64,000 nt of DNA from Fervidobacterium pennivorans DSM 9078 (GTDB lineage Bacteria > Thermotogota > Thermotogae > Thermotogales > Fervidobacteriaceae), in NCBI RefSeq assembly GCF_000235405.2, contig NC_017095.1, forward strand, positions 620,001-684,000. Direction: 5' to 3'. The notes below the pieces were generated by a model that was given only the letters and a program-made list of their open reading frames with translations, searched no databases and had not been told where the DNA came from. Position numbers and translations under genes: made by a program. This document shows positions 30,028 through 39,525 of this stretch, piece by piece. The stretch's first letter is position 1. Each line of letters starts with the position of its first letter.

Positions 30028-31086
30028 GATAGTGTTAACTTGTAGTGATGAAAGAGTGTAATTGTGAAAGAATGCGATTGATATTGCCATTGTGCGTTTT
30101 CCAAAGATTCTTCACTACACAAAATCCTTGAATATATTTCGCTAAGTTCTTCGTATTCTTCAGCCCTCGCTTGAGTCGGAAAAAGTCTTTCAACAATGAA
30201 AACTTAGATTCACATTGATTGTTTTTACCGAGCGGTACCACTACGTGATTGATATTTCTGAACAACAGCTTTACTGCACTTTCATATGCACCAAGTCCAT
30301 CAGTAATAAGTTCAATGTTTCTAGGTTTTGAATTACCAAAGAACTTCTCGAGCAATACTTTGACTTGTCCCATATCACGATACTTTGAGACATGCCAACA
30401 AAGAATTAAGTTAGTTTCGTGATCAACTAATAGCCAAACATAGTACTTTTGTTCTTTGAACACAAGAACAGTTTCATCAGCATGAACTGAGAAAACATTT
30501 TCGATGGTAAATGTTGGAAAAAGTACAGAGAATAAAGTACACAATTTAATAACCCATTTGTATATGGTGACATGAGATACTTTGATATTAAGAGAATGAG
30601 CAAGAGAGCGATAAGACATATTGTGTTTCATATACAAAACAAAAGCCTTTAAGACGAAAAAGATAGGGAAGCGGAAATATTTAAATTTCTCAGGAATAAG
30701 GGTGACTGGTTCGGGGAGGTTAAAAGGTACTCTATCTTTGGTACGACAAGCTCTACAACGGAAGACAACGAAAGAGCGACGGACTTTGTAAATTTGCATA
30801 GATTTACCACAAGAAGTGCATTTGGGATAAGGGAAAGGGAAGTTTTTGCGTTTTTGAGAATGGGAGAGTTTGAAAGAATGATGGCAGAGTTTGCAAAGGA
30901 ATTGTTGGTTACCGTATTTGTCATGACCGTTTTTGTATAAGCTGGTGGAACCGCATTTTGGACAAGAGAGCGTTGAGTTGTTCATATCGGGATACCTCCT
31001 TTGTCGAGAGTTGGTTGGGGGGTGTCCCCTCTTTATAAGGATAATGCAGTTTTTGGAAAGTTTCAATACTTTTAGTTAACATTATC
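30028..31086 (-). mobile_element. complete zinc-ribbon DDE insertion sequence, IS6/IS240-like
   Basis: The element is 1059 bp. Its terminal repeats are GATAGTGTTAACTTG at the left and, inverted, GATAATGTTAACTAA at the right; both ends recur in the deleted copies at 727-1113 and 39526-39790. It contains one gene on the minus strand. The flanking 8-mers (AATCAAAC and CATTATGG) differ, so the element has lost its target duplication through deletion or recombination. This agrees with the truncated ABC ATPase gene at its right edge. Confidence 0.9.
30035..30985 (-). CDS. DDE transposase with N-terminal zinc ribbons
   Basis: The ATG at 30985 follows AAAGGAGG. The 316-aa transposase has two zinc ribbons (CPKCGS with CKLC; CTSCGK with CRAC), a helix-turn-helix-like stretch (YRSLAHSLNIKVSHVTIYKWV) and an RNase H-like catalytic domain with the DDE residues in HADETVLV, ITDGLGAYESA and NNQCESKFSLLKDFF. 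The domain pattern resembles the IS6/IS240 group (8-bp target duplication, as seen at 39518-39525/39791-39798) with an added zinc ribbon. The frame is intact, so this copy could mobilise the two short derivatives. Confidence 0.88.
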   Translation of the reverse strand: MNNSTLSCPKCGSTSLYKNGHDKYGNQQFLCKLCHHSFKLSHSQKRKNFPFPYPKCTSCGKSMQIYKVRRSFVVFRCRACRTKDRVPFNLPEPVTLIPEKFKYFRFPIFFVLKAFVLYMKHNMSYRSLAHSLNIKVSHVTIYKWVIKLCTLFSVLFPTFTIENVFSVHADETVLVFKEQKYYVWLLVDHETNLILCWHVSKYRDMGQVKVLLEKFFGNSKPRNIELITDGLGAYESAVKLLFRNINHVVVPLGKNNQCESKFSLLKDFFRLKRGLKNTKNLAKYIQGFCVVKNLWKTHNGNINRILSQLHSFITTS

Positions 31087-31284
31087 CATTATGGCAAGGG
31101 AGGTAACACTCTTACCACTTCCAGATTCACCCACTATTCCAAGGGTTTCACCCTCGTAAACGTCAAAATCAACACCATCGACTGCCTTGACGACACCGTC
31201 TTCTGTATAGAAATACGTTCTTAGATTCCTTACACTCAAGAGTGGTTGCTTTTTTTCCAATTTATTCACCTCCAGCCATTTCAA
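31072..31284 (-). pseudogene. oligopeptide-type ABC transporter ATPase, truncated by the IS
   Basis: Only the N-terminal 66 residues remain: [11 protein letters not shown], then the Walker A loop [15 protein letters not shown]. At that point the frame enters the IS terminal repeat, adds DNVN and stops. No signature, Walker B or downstream half is found on the other side of the IS, and the partner ATPase (OppF-type) is also missing. The gene follows the OppC-type permease by three bases. The protein cannot hydrolyse ATP, so the importer is probably dead unless another ATPase substitutes. Confidence 0.88.
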
Positions 31285-31287
31285 ACG

Positions 31288-32229
31288 TTATTTTAGTCTT
31301 GGGTCAAAGACGTCTCTTAAAGCATCACCGACAAGGTTCCAGGCAAGAACGAATAAAACCATTGCCATACCCGGATAAAAGACCGCATACCAGTATGTAA
31401 AAGCTGAACCGCTTGTTCCAAGTATCCAGTTCCTTGTAAAGTTGAGCATCGAGCCCCAGTCGGCATATCCCAGAGGCGCACCAAGTCCCAAGAACGAAAG
31501 ACCTGCTGCAGTGATAACAAGAGAACCCATACGCATCGATGCTTGAATGAGAACTGGGAATATAGTGTTTGGCAGGATGTGTTTTATTATAATGAAGAAG
31601 TCCTTAATTCCAAGTGCCTTGGCAGCTAAAACGAATTGCTCTTCTTTGACTTGAAGAATGTTAGCCCTTATAAGTCTGGCGGCACCCATCCATCCAAAAA
31701 CTGTCATTGCAATCATAACCTTGTCAAGACCGTTACCTAAGATTGTGGTTAGCACCATTGCTGCCAAAAGGAACGGGATGGACATGAAGGTATCTGTAAT
31801 TCTCATAAGTATTTCATCAATCCATCCACCGTAATAACCAGCAATTGAACCAATTATTATACCAAAAATCGTAGAGAGTATAGTAACAGTCAAGCCAATA
31901 TAGAACGCTGTCCTTGTGCCCCACACAACTCCGTAAAAAATATCCCTTCCCTGTATCATACCAAACGGATGTTCACGTGATGGTGGAACTGGTTCTGAGC
32001 TCCAAGTAATAATTGGCATTATGTATGGATTATCCAGCTTCATTGGTTTTCCTTCCTCATCAAGCATCATCGGGTTCAATGGCTTTGCAATAACTGGTGC
32101 GAATATAGCAACGAGGATAAAGAATATAAGAAGCGAAAAACCAAGAACAGCAGAAGGATTCCTAAGTATCTTTCTCAAAACTCTCCTGAATTCTGTGTTC
32201 ATCTTTGTCGTTGTTACACCTTCGCTCAT
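31288..32229 (-). CDS. oligopeptide-type ABC transporter permease (OppC/DppC-like)
   Basis: A 313-aa permease with six spans and the EAA loop ILQVKEEQFVLAAKALGIKDFFIIIKHILPN. An extended N-terminal extracytoplasmic insertion (MLDEEGKPMKLDNPY, HPFGMIQGRD) is typical of the OppC branch. The ATG follows GGAGGTGCC. Its neighbours are the OppB-type permease upstream (15 bases) and the IS-truncated ATPase downstream. No substrate-binding protein gene lies within the operon; in these bacteria it is often elsewhere. The imported solute (peptides or oligosaccharides) is not predictable. Confidence 0.88.
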   Translation of the reverse strand: MSEGVTTTKMNTEFRRVLRKILRNPSAVLGFSLLIFFILVAIFAPVIAKPLNPMMLDEEGKPMKLDNPYIMPIITWSSEPVPPSREHPFGMIQGRDIFYGVVWGTRTAFYIGLTVTILSTIFGIIIGSIAGYYGGWIDEILMRITDTFMSIPFLLAAMVLTTILGNGLDKVMIAMTVFGWMGAARLIRANILQVKEEQFVLAAKALGIKDFFIIIKHILPNTIFPVLIQASMRMGSLVITAAGLSFLGLGAPLGYADWGSMLNFTRNWILGTSGSAFTYWYAVFYPGMAMVLFVLAWNLVGDALRDVFDPRLK

Positions 32230-32243
32230 CTTCTGGCACCTCC

Positions 32244-33281
32244 TTAACCAAGTCTGACACGTGGATCAAATACTGCGTATAGTATATCAATGATGAGGTT
32301 ACCGAGCACTAAGATTATCGAATAGAACAGAGTAGTTCCTAACACTGTTGCGTAATCAAGTTGAACGGAAGCTTCAGCAGCTAATCTTCCTATACCTGTT
32401 CTGTTGAATATAACCTCGATTATAACTGTACCGGAGAGCAAACCTATTACCATAGCACCTGCAACTGTTACAACCGGAATCATCGCATTCCTTTTCGCGT
32501 GCTTGTGGATGACGTCCTTTTCAGGAACACCTTTTGCTCTTGCAGTCCTCACATACTCTTTGGAAAGAACTTCAAGCATACTCGACCTTGTGATTCTCAA
32601 CAAATATGCCCACCAAAGGAATGAGAGTGTTATAACCGGTCCTATTATATGCCTAAGTGCGTCCCAGAAAATATCAAGCCTTCCGTTGATAAGTGCATCA
32701 ATTGTAAGAAGATGCGTGACTTTTAAGTACTCGGGCGACTTGACAATTTCTTCAGCCCATTGTGAAAGGTTTCCCGGAGGGAACCAACCAAGCACTGAAT
32801 AAAAGACCATAAGCACGAGTAATCCAAAAACGAAGTCTGGGAAAGACCATCCAACGATTGCGATAATCCTAATGAAGTGATCAAGGAATTTATCGCGCTT
32901 AACCGCTGCAGTAACACCAAGCCAAATGCCTACGCCGACAACTGGTACTAATGCGTACAGAGCAAGTTCAAGTGTGTACGGGAACCTACCCCAAATCGCT
33001 TTCAAAACCGGTTCTTTACCTACCTGTGACCATCCAAGGTCACCTTGGAGTGCGTTGAATAACCATTTTCCATATCTCTCAATAAAAGGTTTGTTCAAAC
33101 CATACTTTTCCTTCAAAGCTTCCAGCTCAGCTGGCGTCAACTTATCAAATACGTTTGGGTTAACGTATGAAGCAAGAAGCTTATCTGGACCTAGTATCTG
33201 GAAGAGTGAGAAGATAATCAGCGACACACCCAACACGATGAGGGGTAACAAAAGTAACCTTCTGATGATAAATGTAGTCAA
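32244..33281 (-). CDS. oligopeptide-type ABC transporter permease (OppB/DppB-like)
   Basis: A 345-aa permease starting at TTG after GGGAGGTGG. The N-terminal span (FIIRRLLLLPLIVLGVSLIIFSL) is the usual OppB start, and the EAA loop LSKEYVRTARAKGVPEKDVIHKHAKRNA is conserved. It is the first gene of the interrupted operon; the 149-base upstream gap before uvrC shows no clear binding-protein gene. Because the ATPase gene is broken, this permease may no longer function. Confidence 0.88.
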   Translation of the reverse strand: MTTFIIRRLLLLPLIVLGVSLIIFSLFQILGPDKLLASYVNPNVFDKLTPAELEALKEKYGLNKPFIERYGKWLFNALQGDLGWSQVGKEPVLKAIWGRFPYTLELALYALVPVVGVGIWLGVTAAVKRDKFLDHFIRIIAIVGWSFPDFVFGLLVLMVFYSVLGWFPPGNLSQWAEEIVKSPEYLKVTHLLTIDALINGRLDIFWDALRHIIGPVITLSFLWWAYLLRITRSSMLEVLSKEYVRTARAKGVPEKDVIHKHAKRNAMIPVVTVAGAMVIGLLSGTVIIEVIFNRTGIGRLAAEASVQLDYATVLGTTLFYSIILVLGNLIIDILYAVFDPRVRLG

Positions 33282-33430
33282 CTACATCCACCTCCCAAAG
33301 GAATATTTTAATGTGATAAGCACAGATTGACCTCTAGGTTTGCGTTATTAACGCTTCGAAACGCTTTAGACTCTTCCCTTGCTTAAATTATAACACCTAT
33401 GAACCTTTTATCAACTTACTTAACAAGAAT

Positions 33431-35122
33431 TTAAATGTCTTTCAGGTAAGATAGTTCGTTTAATAAACTTTCTGCAGCCTTTTTCCCAATTAATTGTTCA
33501 ATTTCTTCCCTTGACGCAGTTTTCAATTCTTCAACCGAGGAGTAACGCTCAAGTAATATTCTTTTTCTTTTAGGACCTATCCATTTTATCTCATCTAAGA
33601 AAGTTCTCAAGGACCTCTTAGTTGCCAGCTGTCTTGCAAACGTATTTGCAACTCTGTGTGTTTCATCTCTGAGTTTTACTAACAATCTCAAAACAGGATG
33701 GTCATAACTTAAGCTCACAGCCCCATGCTTGGTTACAATCACCTCTTCTTCCTTGGCTAATCCAATAACATCGCACTTTTTACCTATAGCTTCTAACGCT
33801 TCGTACACTGCATTAACCTGTCCGATGCCCCCATCAACAAAAATGAGGTCAGGTAATTCATGTTTAGTGTATCTTCTTTTTATAAGCATCCTTATACTTG
33901 CGTAGTCATCTAAAATATCACCCAATTTGTATCTTCTATACTCTTCCCTTTTGACTTCCCCGTTTTCGAAAACTATAAGCGAAGCGACCGTATTTTTGCC
34001 GGAGGTGTGAGATATGTCAATTCCTTCCATCCGATAAGGTACTCTACTCAAGCCTAACAATTCCTTCATCTGCCTAAGAATAGCCTTGTTGGAAAGTATC
34101 AACCCTATTTCGTAATTGAGGTTTTCAATAGCCTTGTCAAGTAGTTCGGAATAGAGTTCGGCTTTAGGTGATGGAACTATGAATTCTATTCCGAGCACTT
34201 TGGCTAGTTTTGTTAGCCCTCTGCTTTTTTGTTCAACTAAAACAATCTTTGGCAGTTCGGCCCCCCTCGATACATAAAACTGTTCTACAAAATCTTCAAG
34301 CGTGCCTTCAAATTCGTAAAGTAACTTACCAATCAGATAACCTGAACGGATTCTCAAGACCAAATAGGTATTGCTCTTACCAACTATGACATCTAAATTA
34401 ACTTGGTCAGGCAAGACTACACCTTGCGCTTCCATAACTTTGCTGAAATTCATCAATATATCTCTATACTTGGCTGCGTTTTCAAAATCTAACAGTTTCG
34501 CGTGTTGCTCCATTTTGGTTTTGACATATGCAACAACATCAGAGAAGTTTCCGCTAAGCACTGTTTCTAGCTTCTTCAACCTTTTTTTATATTCTTCAAC
34601 ACTTTCCTCACCTACGCATACTCCGGAACAAAGTCCAAGGTGGTAATCCATACAAGGTTTCTTTATCGATGTTAAGTCTTTCTTACATGTTCGAAATTTG
34701 TAAACTTTTCTAAGCACTTCGAAAAGTTGCCGAGTAAAGGCAACGTTCGTGTATGGACCGTAAAAAGTCCCTGTGCCTTTGCGTGAACGGACAATCTCTA
34801 AATACGGGACTTCATCATCACTTATACGTATGTAAGGATATACTTGTGTATCTTTTAGCATAGCGTTGTATTTTGGTTTGTGTTCAAAAATCAAATTGGC
34901 TTCAAGGATTAGTGCTTCCTTTTCATTTGAAACCAATATAATTTCCAAATCGTCCGCTTCCTCTACGATTAGCTTACTCTTCCCTGAGGTTGCTCTAAAG
35001 TGTGATGTTAACCTTTTTTTCAGGTCCTTTGCCTTGCCAATGTAGATATATTCGTTGCCTTTTTTAAATAAATACACCCCAGCTTTGTGAGGAATATCAT
35101 TTAGTATATCTGGATTAACCAT
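33431..35122 (-). CDS. uvrC: UvrABC system protein C
   Basis: The ATG at 35122 (MVNPDILNDIPHKAGVYLFKKG) fits the family start; upstream codons in the same frame are not needed. The 563-aa nuclease subunit has the GIY-YIG domain (AGVYLFKKGNEYIYIGKAKDLKKRL), the cysteine cluster around CKKDLTSIKKPCMDYHLGLCSGVC, the UvrB-binding UVR motif (MEQHAKLLDFENAAKYRD), the RNase H-like C-terminal nuclease (EGIDISHTSG, FVDGGIGQVN) and the terminal helix-hairpin-helix (IKWIGPKRKRILLERY). It makes both incisions in nucleotide-excision repair. Confidence 0.95.
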   Translation of the reverse strand: MVNPDILNDIPHKAGVYLFKKGNEYIYIGKAKDLKKRLTSHFRATSGKSKLIVEEADDLEIILVSNEKEALILEANLIFEHKPKYNAMLKDTQVYPYIRISDDEVPYLEIVRSRKGTGTFYGPYTNVAFTRQLFEVLRKVYKFRTCKKDLTSIKKPCMDYHLGLCSGVCVGEESVEEYKKRLKKLETVLSGNFSDVVAYVKTKMEQHAKLLDFENAAKYRDILMNFSKVMEAQGVVLPDQVNLDVIVGKSNTYLVLRIRSGYLIGKLLYEFEGTLEDFVEQFYVSRGAELPKIVLVEQKSRGLTKLAKVLGIEFIVPSPKAELYSELLDKAIENLNYEIGLILSNKAILRQMKELLGLSRVPYRMEGIDISHTSGKNTVASLIVFENGEVKREEYRRYKLGDILDDYASIRMLIKRRYTKHELPDLIFVDGGIGQVNAVYEALEAIGKKCDVIGLAKEEEVIVTKHGAVSLSYDHPVLRLLVKLRDETHRVANTFARQLATKRSLRTFLDEIKWIGPKRKRILLERYSSVEELKTASREEIEQLIGKKAAESLLNELSYLKDI

Positions 35123-35319
35123 GCTGAGTCTCTCACCTCTGTGTAAATCAAACATCTTTTGGTTATATTATACTACCTTACACCACAATTTGCACGAGGT
35201 TTCATATTCAACGCAAAAGTTAACTAAAGTTAATGAGTTTTTCGTTGAAGAAAAAACTGTTTGAGAGTAAACTTAACATGAATTGGTAGAAAAGCTATAC
35301 GTTTTTTCGTGGGGGTGTA

Positions 35320-36900
35320 ATGATGCCTGAAAAGTACATAGTAGTAACTGGTGGTGTTTTGAGCGGTATTGGAAAGGGAATATTCTCCGCATCACTTGCG
35401 AGACTTTTAAAAGAAGTTGGGGTTGACATAAATGTGTTAAAAATAGACCCTTATTTAAATGTCGATGCAGGAACGATGAACCCAAATCAACATGGAGAGG
35501 TTTTCGTCACTGATGACGGCTACGAAGCGGACCTGGACCTCGGACATTATGAAAGATTCTTAGGTGTTAGTATGTCAAGAAGAAACAACATCACAGCAGG
35601 GCAGATATATTCGACGATAATCCAACGTGAGCGCGAAGGAAAATATCTTGGCTCCACTGTTCAAGTCGTTCCACATGTTACTTCTGAAATAAAAGAGCGA
35701 ATTACATCAATGCCGGGGAAAGTGCTTTCAATCGAAATAGGAGGAACCGTTGGAGACATAGAAGGCGAAGTATTTCTTGAGGCAGTTAGAGAGCTCGCAT
35801 TTGAAAAGAACAGAAACGATTTTCTGTTTATTCATGTTACTTACGTGCCTTATCTAAGAGTTACCAACGAATTCAAAACAAAACCAACGCAGCAATCTGT
35901 CCAGTTACTGAGAAAAATAGGAATTCAGCCGGATGTTATTGTTGTCAGAAGTGAAATGCCAATAGATTCCCAAAGTCTTTATAAAATAGCACTTTTCAGT
36001 GGTGTTCCAAGAGACATGGTCATAAATCTACCTGATGTTGGAAATGTCTACCAAATTCCAGAAACACTCTACGAAGCGGGTGTTCACAAACTTGTTGCCA
36101 ATCGACTTAATATTCAAATCGAAGAAAAACCATTAGGCTGGTCATATCCAAAATCATTTAAACCATACAGAATAGCACTCGTTGGTAAATATCTTGGAAC
36201 GGACGATGCTTACAAAAGTATCATTGAATCGATTTTCCTTTCCGGTGTTCAAAAACCAGTTGTCATAGATGCGCAGGAACTTGAGGAACTGGACGATGAA
36301 GGTGTTGCACAAAAGCTCTCCAGTTTCGATGCATTGATAATCCCAGGTGGATTTGGCAGGCGTGGAATTGAAGGCAAGATAAAAGCTATAAAATATGCGA
36401 GAGAGAACAAAAAGCCCATCCTTGGTATATGCCTTGGAATGCAACTTATGGTTATAGAATTTGCAAGAAATGTCTTCAATTTGAAAGGTGCCAATTCAAC
36501 AGAATTTGATGTTGAAACTCCTTATCCCGTGGTAAATATGATGGAAGAGCAAAAGAAAATCATGAACCTTGGTGGCACAATGAGGCTCGGCGCTCAAAAG
36601 ATGCAGGTTCTTAAAGGCACAAAGCTTTATAGTATTTACGGACAAGAAGAGGTTTACGAAAGACATAGACATCGATATGAGGCAGATACTGTTAACTTTG
36701 GGTTTTTATACAAATTCCCAGGAGAAGAAGGTTACAAATTAACTATATCCGGAAAGTCTGAATTTCTCGAAGCTATAGAGTTAGATGACCACCCATTCTT
36801 TGTCGGTATCCAGTATCATCCCGAATACAAATCAAAAGTTGGGGCACCGCATCCACTCTTTACCGCTTTAATAAAGGCAATAGAGGAGGTTAACAAGTGA
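35320..36900 (+). CDS. pyrG: CTP synthase
   Basis: A 526-aa enzyme starting at 35320 or 35323 after GGGGGTG. The N-terminal synthetase domain begins KYIVVTGGVLSGIGKGIFSASL and contains KIDPYLNVDAGTMNP. The C-terminal class I glutamine amidotransferase domain has PGGFGRRGIEGKI, the nucleophile cysteine in GICLGMQ and the histidine and glutamate in QYHPEYKS. It makes CTP from UTP with ammonia from glutamine. The stop overlaps the start of the PHP gene (GTGA). Confidence 0.96.
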   Translation: MMPEKYIVVTGGVLSGIGKGIFSASLARLLKEVGVDINVLKIDPYLNVDAGTMNPNQHGEVFVTDDGYEADLDLGHYERFLGVSMSRRNNITAGQIYSTIIQREREGKYLGSTVQVVPHVTSEIKERITSMPGKVLSIEIGGTVGDIEGEVFLEAVRELAFEKNRNDFLFIHVTYVPYLRVTNEFKTKPTQQSVQLLRKIGIQPDVIVVRSEMPIDSQSLYKIALFSGVPRDMVINLPDVGNVYQIPETLYEAGVHKLVANRLNIQIEEKPLGWSYPKSFKPYRIALVGKYLGTDDAYKSIIESIFLSGVQKPVVIDAQELEELDDEGVAQKLSSFDALIIPGGFGRRGIEGKIKAIKYARENKKPILGICLGMQLMVIEFARNVFNLKGANSTEFDVETPYPVVNMMEEQKKIMNLGGTMRLGAQKMQVLKGTKLYSIYGQEEVYERHRHRYEADTVNFGFLYKFPGEEGYKLTISGKSEFLEAIELDDHPFFVGIQYHPEYKSKVGAPHPLFTALIKAIEEVNK

Positions 36901-37628
36901 GCGCAAAAAGTAAAACCTTGTTAGCAGATTACCATATTCATAGTAGATACTCACCAGACTCACAGTCGGAAGTTGAGGACATAATTGAAACTGCTCGAGA
37001 AAAAGGAATAAATCACATAATAATTACAGACCACTATGAACTTGCCGATGAGCACGCGAATATCATAGATATTGATTCTTATCGTTCTGAAATGGAAAAA
37101 TACTCACTTCCAGTGGGGGTCGAACTCGGTTGGGATGGGTTGAAAGAACTAAAAGTCAATACAAAGAAATTTGACTACGTTTTGCTTTCCCATCACTATG
37201 TAGAAGAACCGATTACTCAAGAGAGTTACAAAAATTACCTTCTTCGTTTGCTCGATATAATGAGAAGATTCGACGAGTATCACACACTCGCACACCTTGA
37301 TTTTCCAAGAAGATATCACAGAAACAAAGAACCGTTTTCCGTGGAACTCTACGATATTATCAGTGAGATAATGAAGATACTTATCAAAAACGGCAAAATG
37401 TTAGAAGTAAACACCGCAGCTATTGAAATTTACGGAGAACCGAACCCTTCCACTGAACTTCTGAAACTTTACAAATCTCTTGGTGGCAGGAATATAACAA
37501 TCGGTTCCGATGCACATTCATTGGAACAGATAGGAAGAGGAATTGAGAGAGGTATTGAAATACTCAAAGAATTAGGTTACAATTATATCTTAGTGTTCGA
37601 TGCTGAATGGCGAGAAGTAAGGATTTAA
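36897..37628 (+). CDS. PHP-domain phosphoesterase (histidinol-phosphatase-like)
   Basis: A 243-aa protein with a GTG start overlapping pyrG by four bases. The metal-binding motifs of the PHP fold are visible: YHIHSRYSPDS, ITDHYE, GVELGW, LSHHY, LAHLDF and, at the end, GSDAHSLEQIG. The single-domain form fits the HisK-type histidinol phosphatase group, but no histidine-biosynthesis gene is nearby, so the substrate remains open. It is followed 46 bases later by tsf. Confidence 0.85.
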   Translation: MSAKSKTLLADYHIHSRYSPDSQSEVEDIIETAREKGINHIIITDHYELADEHANIIDIDSYRSEMEKYSLPVGVELGWDGLKELKVNTKKFDYVLLSHHYVEEPITQESYKNYLLRLLDIMRRFDEYHTLAHLDFPRRYHRNKEPFSVELYDIISEIMKILIKNGKMLEVNTAAIEIYGEPNPSTELLKLYKSLGGRNITIGSDAHSLEQIGRGIERGIEILKELGYNYILVFDAEWREVRI

Positions 37629-37674
37629 TAAGTGAAGTATACATCACAAAAATACGTAGAGGAGGTTGGATGGT

Positions 37675-38268
37675 ATGGAAATTAACGCCCAAATGGTTAA
37701 AGAACTTCGTGAAAGAACAGGTGCTGGTATGATGGATTGTAAAGCCGCACTCGCTGAAGCAAACGGCGATATGGAAAAGGCTATAGAAATACTCAGAAAG
37801 AAAGGGCTTGCAAAAGCTGCAAAAAAGGCAGGAAGAGAAACTAAGGAAGGACTTATCATCTCTTATGTTCACCACAACGGAAAAATAGGTGTCCTTCTCG
37901 AACTCAACTGTGAAACAGACTTTGTTGCAAGAACAGATGAATTCAAAGAACTTGGAAACAAAATTGCAATGCACATTGCAGCTATGGCTCCAAGATGGGT
38001 CAAAAGAGAAGATGTCCCAGCAGATGTTATCGAAAAGGAAAAAGAAATATACAGAGAACAACTGAAAGATTCTGGTAAACCTGCTCAGGTTATCGAAAAG
38101 ATAATTGAGGGAAAACTTGAAAGTTTCTATCAAGACAACTGCTTACTTGAGCAAAAATACGCGCTTGACCAAACAATTTCAATCAAAGATATGATACAAC
38201 AAGCAATTGCAAAGATAGGAGAAAACATCCAGGTTTCCAGATTTGTCAGAATGCAAGTTGGAGAATAA
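37675..38268 (+). CDS. tsf: translation elongation factor Ts
   Basis: The ATG at 37675 ([26 protein letters not shown]) follows GAGGAGG; a TTG nine bases upstream is too close to the site. The 197-aa protein has the UBA-like N-terminal domain and the TDFVAR signature ([15 protein letters not shown]) that binds EF-Tu. It is shorter than the Escherichia coli factor, having a single core subdomain as in Thermus-like versions. rpsB, its usual neighbour, is not in this window. A strong terminator follows. Confidence 0.95.
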   Translation: MEINAQMVKELRERTGAGMMDCKAALAEANGDMEKAIEILRKKGLAKAAKKAGRETKEGLIISYVHHNGKIGVLLELNCETDFVARTDEFKELGNKIAMHIAAMAPRWVKREDVPADVIEKEKEIYREQLKDSGKPAQVIEKIIEGKLESFYQDNCLLEQKYALDQTISIKDMIQQAIAKIGENIQVSRFVRMQVGE

Positions 38269-38296
38269 TAAACAAAAAAAAGAAAAGCCATAACAA

Positions 38297-38329
38297 AACA
38301 CCGCGGAATATAAACCGCGGTGTTTTTTT
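38297..38329 (+). terminator. intrinsic terminator after tsf
   Basis: Stem ACACCGCGG and CCGCGGTGT around an 8-base loop, followed by seven Ts. It lies about 28 bases after the tsf stop. Confidence 0.92.
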
Positions 38330-38471
38330 GTCTTTACACCAGTATTTTTGCAGTTCATTAGTTAGAGAAAGCTATTCATCTCAAAAAAGTAGCCTTTTGT
38401 GTTTTTGTAACGAAACGACAAAAAGAACGGTGTAAAATATTTTCGACATCTTTCAAAAAGTGGTGAGCAGT

Positions 38472-38890
38472 ATGAAAACAGGTTTCACTCTAATCGAACT
38501 GCTCATTGTTATAATAATTATCGCCATTTTGATAGCAGTGACGATATATCTAACACCTGCAAGCACAATTCACATATCAAAGCAAATCAGGTTGCGCAAA
38601 ATTTTAGAGCAATAAGAACGGTAGTGGAGAGTTACATAAAAATCGAAAAACACAAACCAGTGAGCATGGAAGAACTTGTTGAGAAGAATTATCTTTCATT
38701 TTCACCCGATGGCTTTTCAATTAATTTCGAAAATGCCGATGAAAATGGCGAGTACATTGTTCAGATAATTTATTCAAAATCGAATATTGACCTCAAGAAA
38801 GTTTTAGAAATTCTTCCAGATGTTCGAGAAAAAACTGAAGGAACAGAAAAACAGTTGGTTTACTCGTTTAGTATACAAAAATCTTGGTAG
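38472..38890 (+). pseudogene. type IV pilin-like gene with one frameshift
   Basis: The ATG at 38472 (after GGTGAG) opens a frame with a prepilin N-terminus, MKTGFTLIELLIVIIIIAILIAV, where cleavage would fall after the glycine and glutamate-5 is present. After TPAST the frame shifts near 38564-38570 and the correct continuation (IKANQVAQNFRAIRTVVESY) is found one frame over, ending FSIQKSW. That part aligns with the intact pilin-like gene just downstream (ASQVAQNFRNIRVAFENY; FSVQKWW). The two are tandem paralogues, one of them broken unless frameshifting is programmed. Confidence 0.75.
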
Positions 38891-39064
38891 TTGTTGTAAA
38901 AATTTCATCCTAAAATTAATGCACTTCATAATGATTTGCTTGCATTTTATCCCGAGATGCTAACCGTTTAACCCAAAACTATCCAAAAACAAAAAGCTTG
39001 TGCGATAATATTAATAGAAGATTTGAAAAAACAAATTCAAATCCTAAAAAAGGAGGTTGGGATT

Positions 39065-39469
39065 ATGAGAAAAGGTTTCACATTGGTTGAACTCTTGATT
39101 GTTCTTGCAGTTATCGCAGCGCTTATGTCAGTTGCAACACCACTTGCGCTTAACGCTGTGAAAAACGCAAAGGCAAGTCAGGTTGCACAGAATTTTAGGA
39201 ACATCAGGGTAGCATTTGAAAATTACTTCAACACGGAAAAATCAACCCCGACTGACCTTGACACACTGAAAAACGCTGGATATCTTAGCAGTGTACCAGC
39301 AAACTTTGAACTATCAGTTAGTGGACCTACAGGTGGAGAATACACAGTTACAATTACGTACACAGGTAAAGATGTTGATGCAAACAAAGTTAGACAAAAC
39401 GGATTACCGGAAGCAACAGAAACAGATGCGGGCTTAGAATATACATTCAGTGTGCAGAAATGGTGGTAA
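39065..39469 (+). CDS. type IV pilin/pseudopilin-like protein
   Basis: The ATG at 39065 follows AAAGGAGG; the frame extends upstream to 39023 but without a second ribosome site. The 134-aa protein starts MRKGFTLVELLIVLAVIAALMSVATPLAL, a class III signal with cleavage between Gly and Phe and Glu5, followed by the long helix and a small C-terminal globular domain ending FSVQKWW. It should be processed by a prepilin peptidase and assembled into a pilus or secretion pseudopilus; no assembly genes are in the window. It is the second of two tandem paralogues and is followed by its own terminator. Confidence 0.88.
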   Translation: MRKGFTLVELLIVLAVIAALMSVATPLALNAVKNAKASQVAQNFRNIRVAFENYFNTEKSTPTDLDTLKNAGYLSSVPANFELSVSGPTGGEYTVTITYTGKDVDANKVRQNGLPEATETDAGLEYTFSVQKWW

Positions 39470-39488
39470 GAAAATTACCAATTTATCT

Positions 39489-39520
39489 AACCCATCCCGA
39501 AAGGGATGGGGTTTCTTTTT
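39489..39520 (+). terminator. intrinsic terminator after the pilin-like gene
   Basis: Stem CCCATCCC and GGGATGGG with a GAAA tetraloop and a T tract (TTTCTTTTT), 22 bases after the pilin stop. The IS remnant inserted directly after it. Confidence 0.92.
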
Positions 39521-39525
39521 AATAT

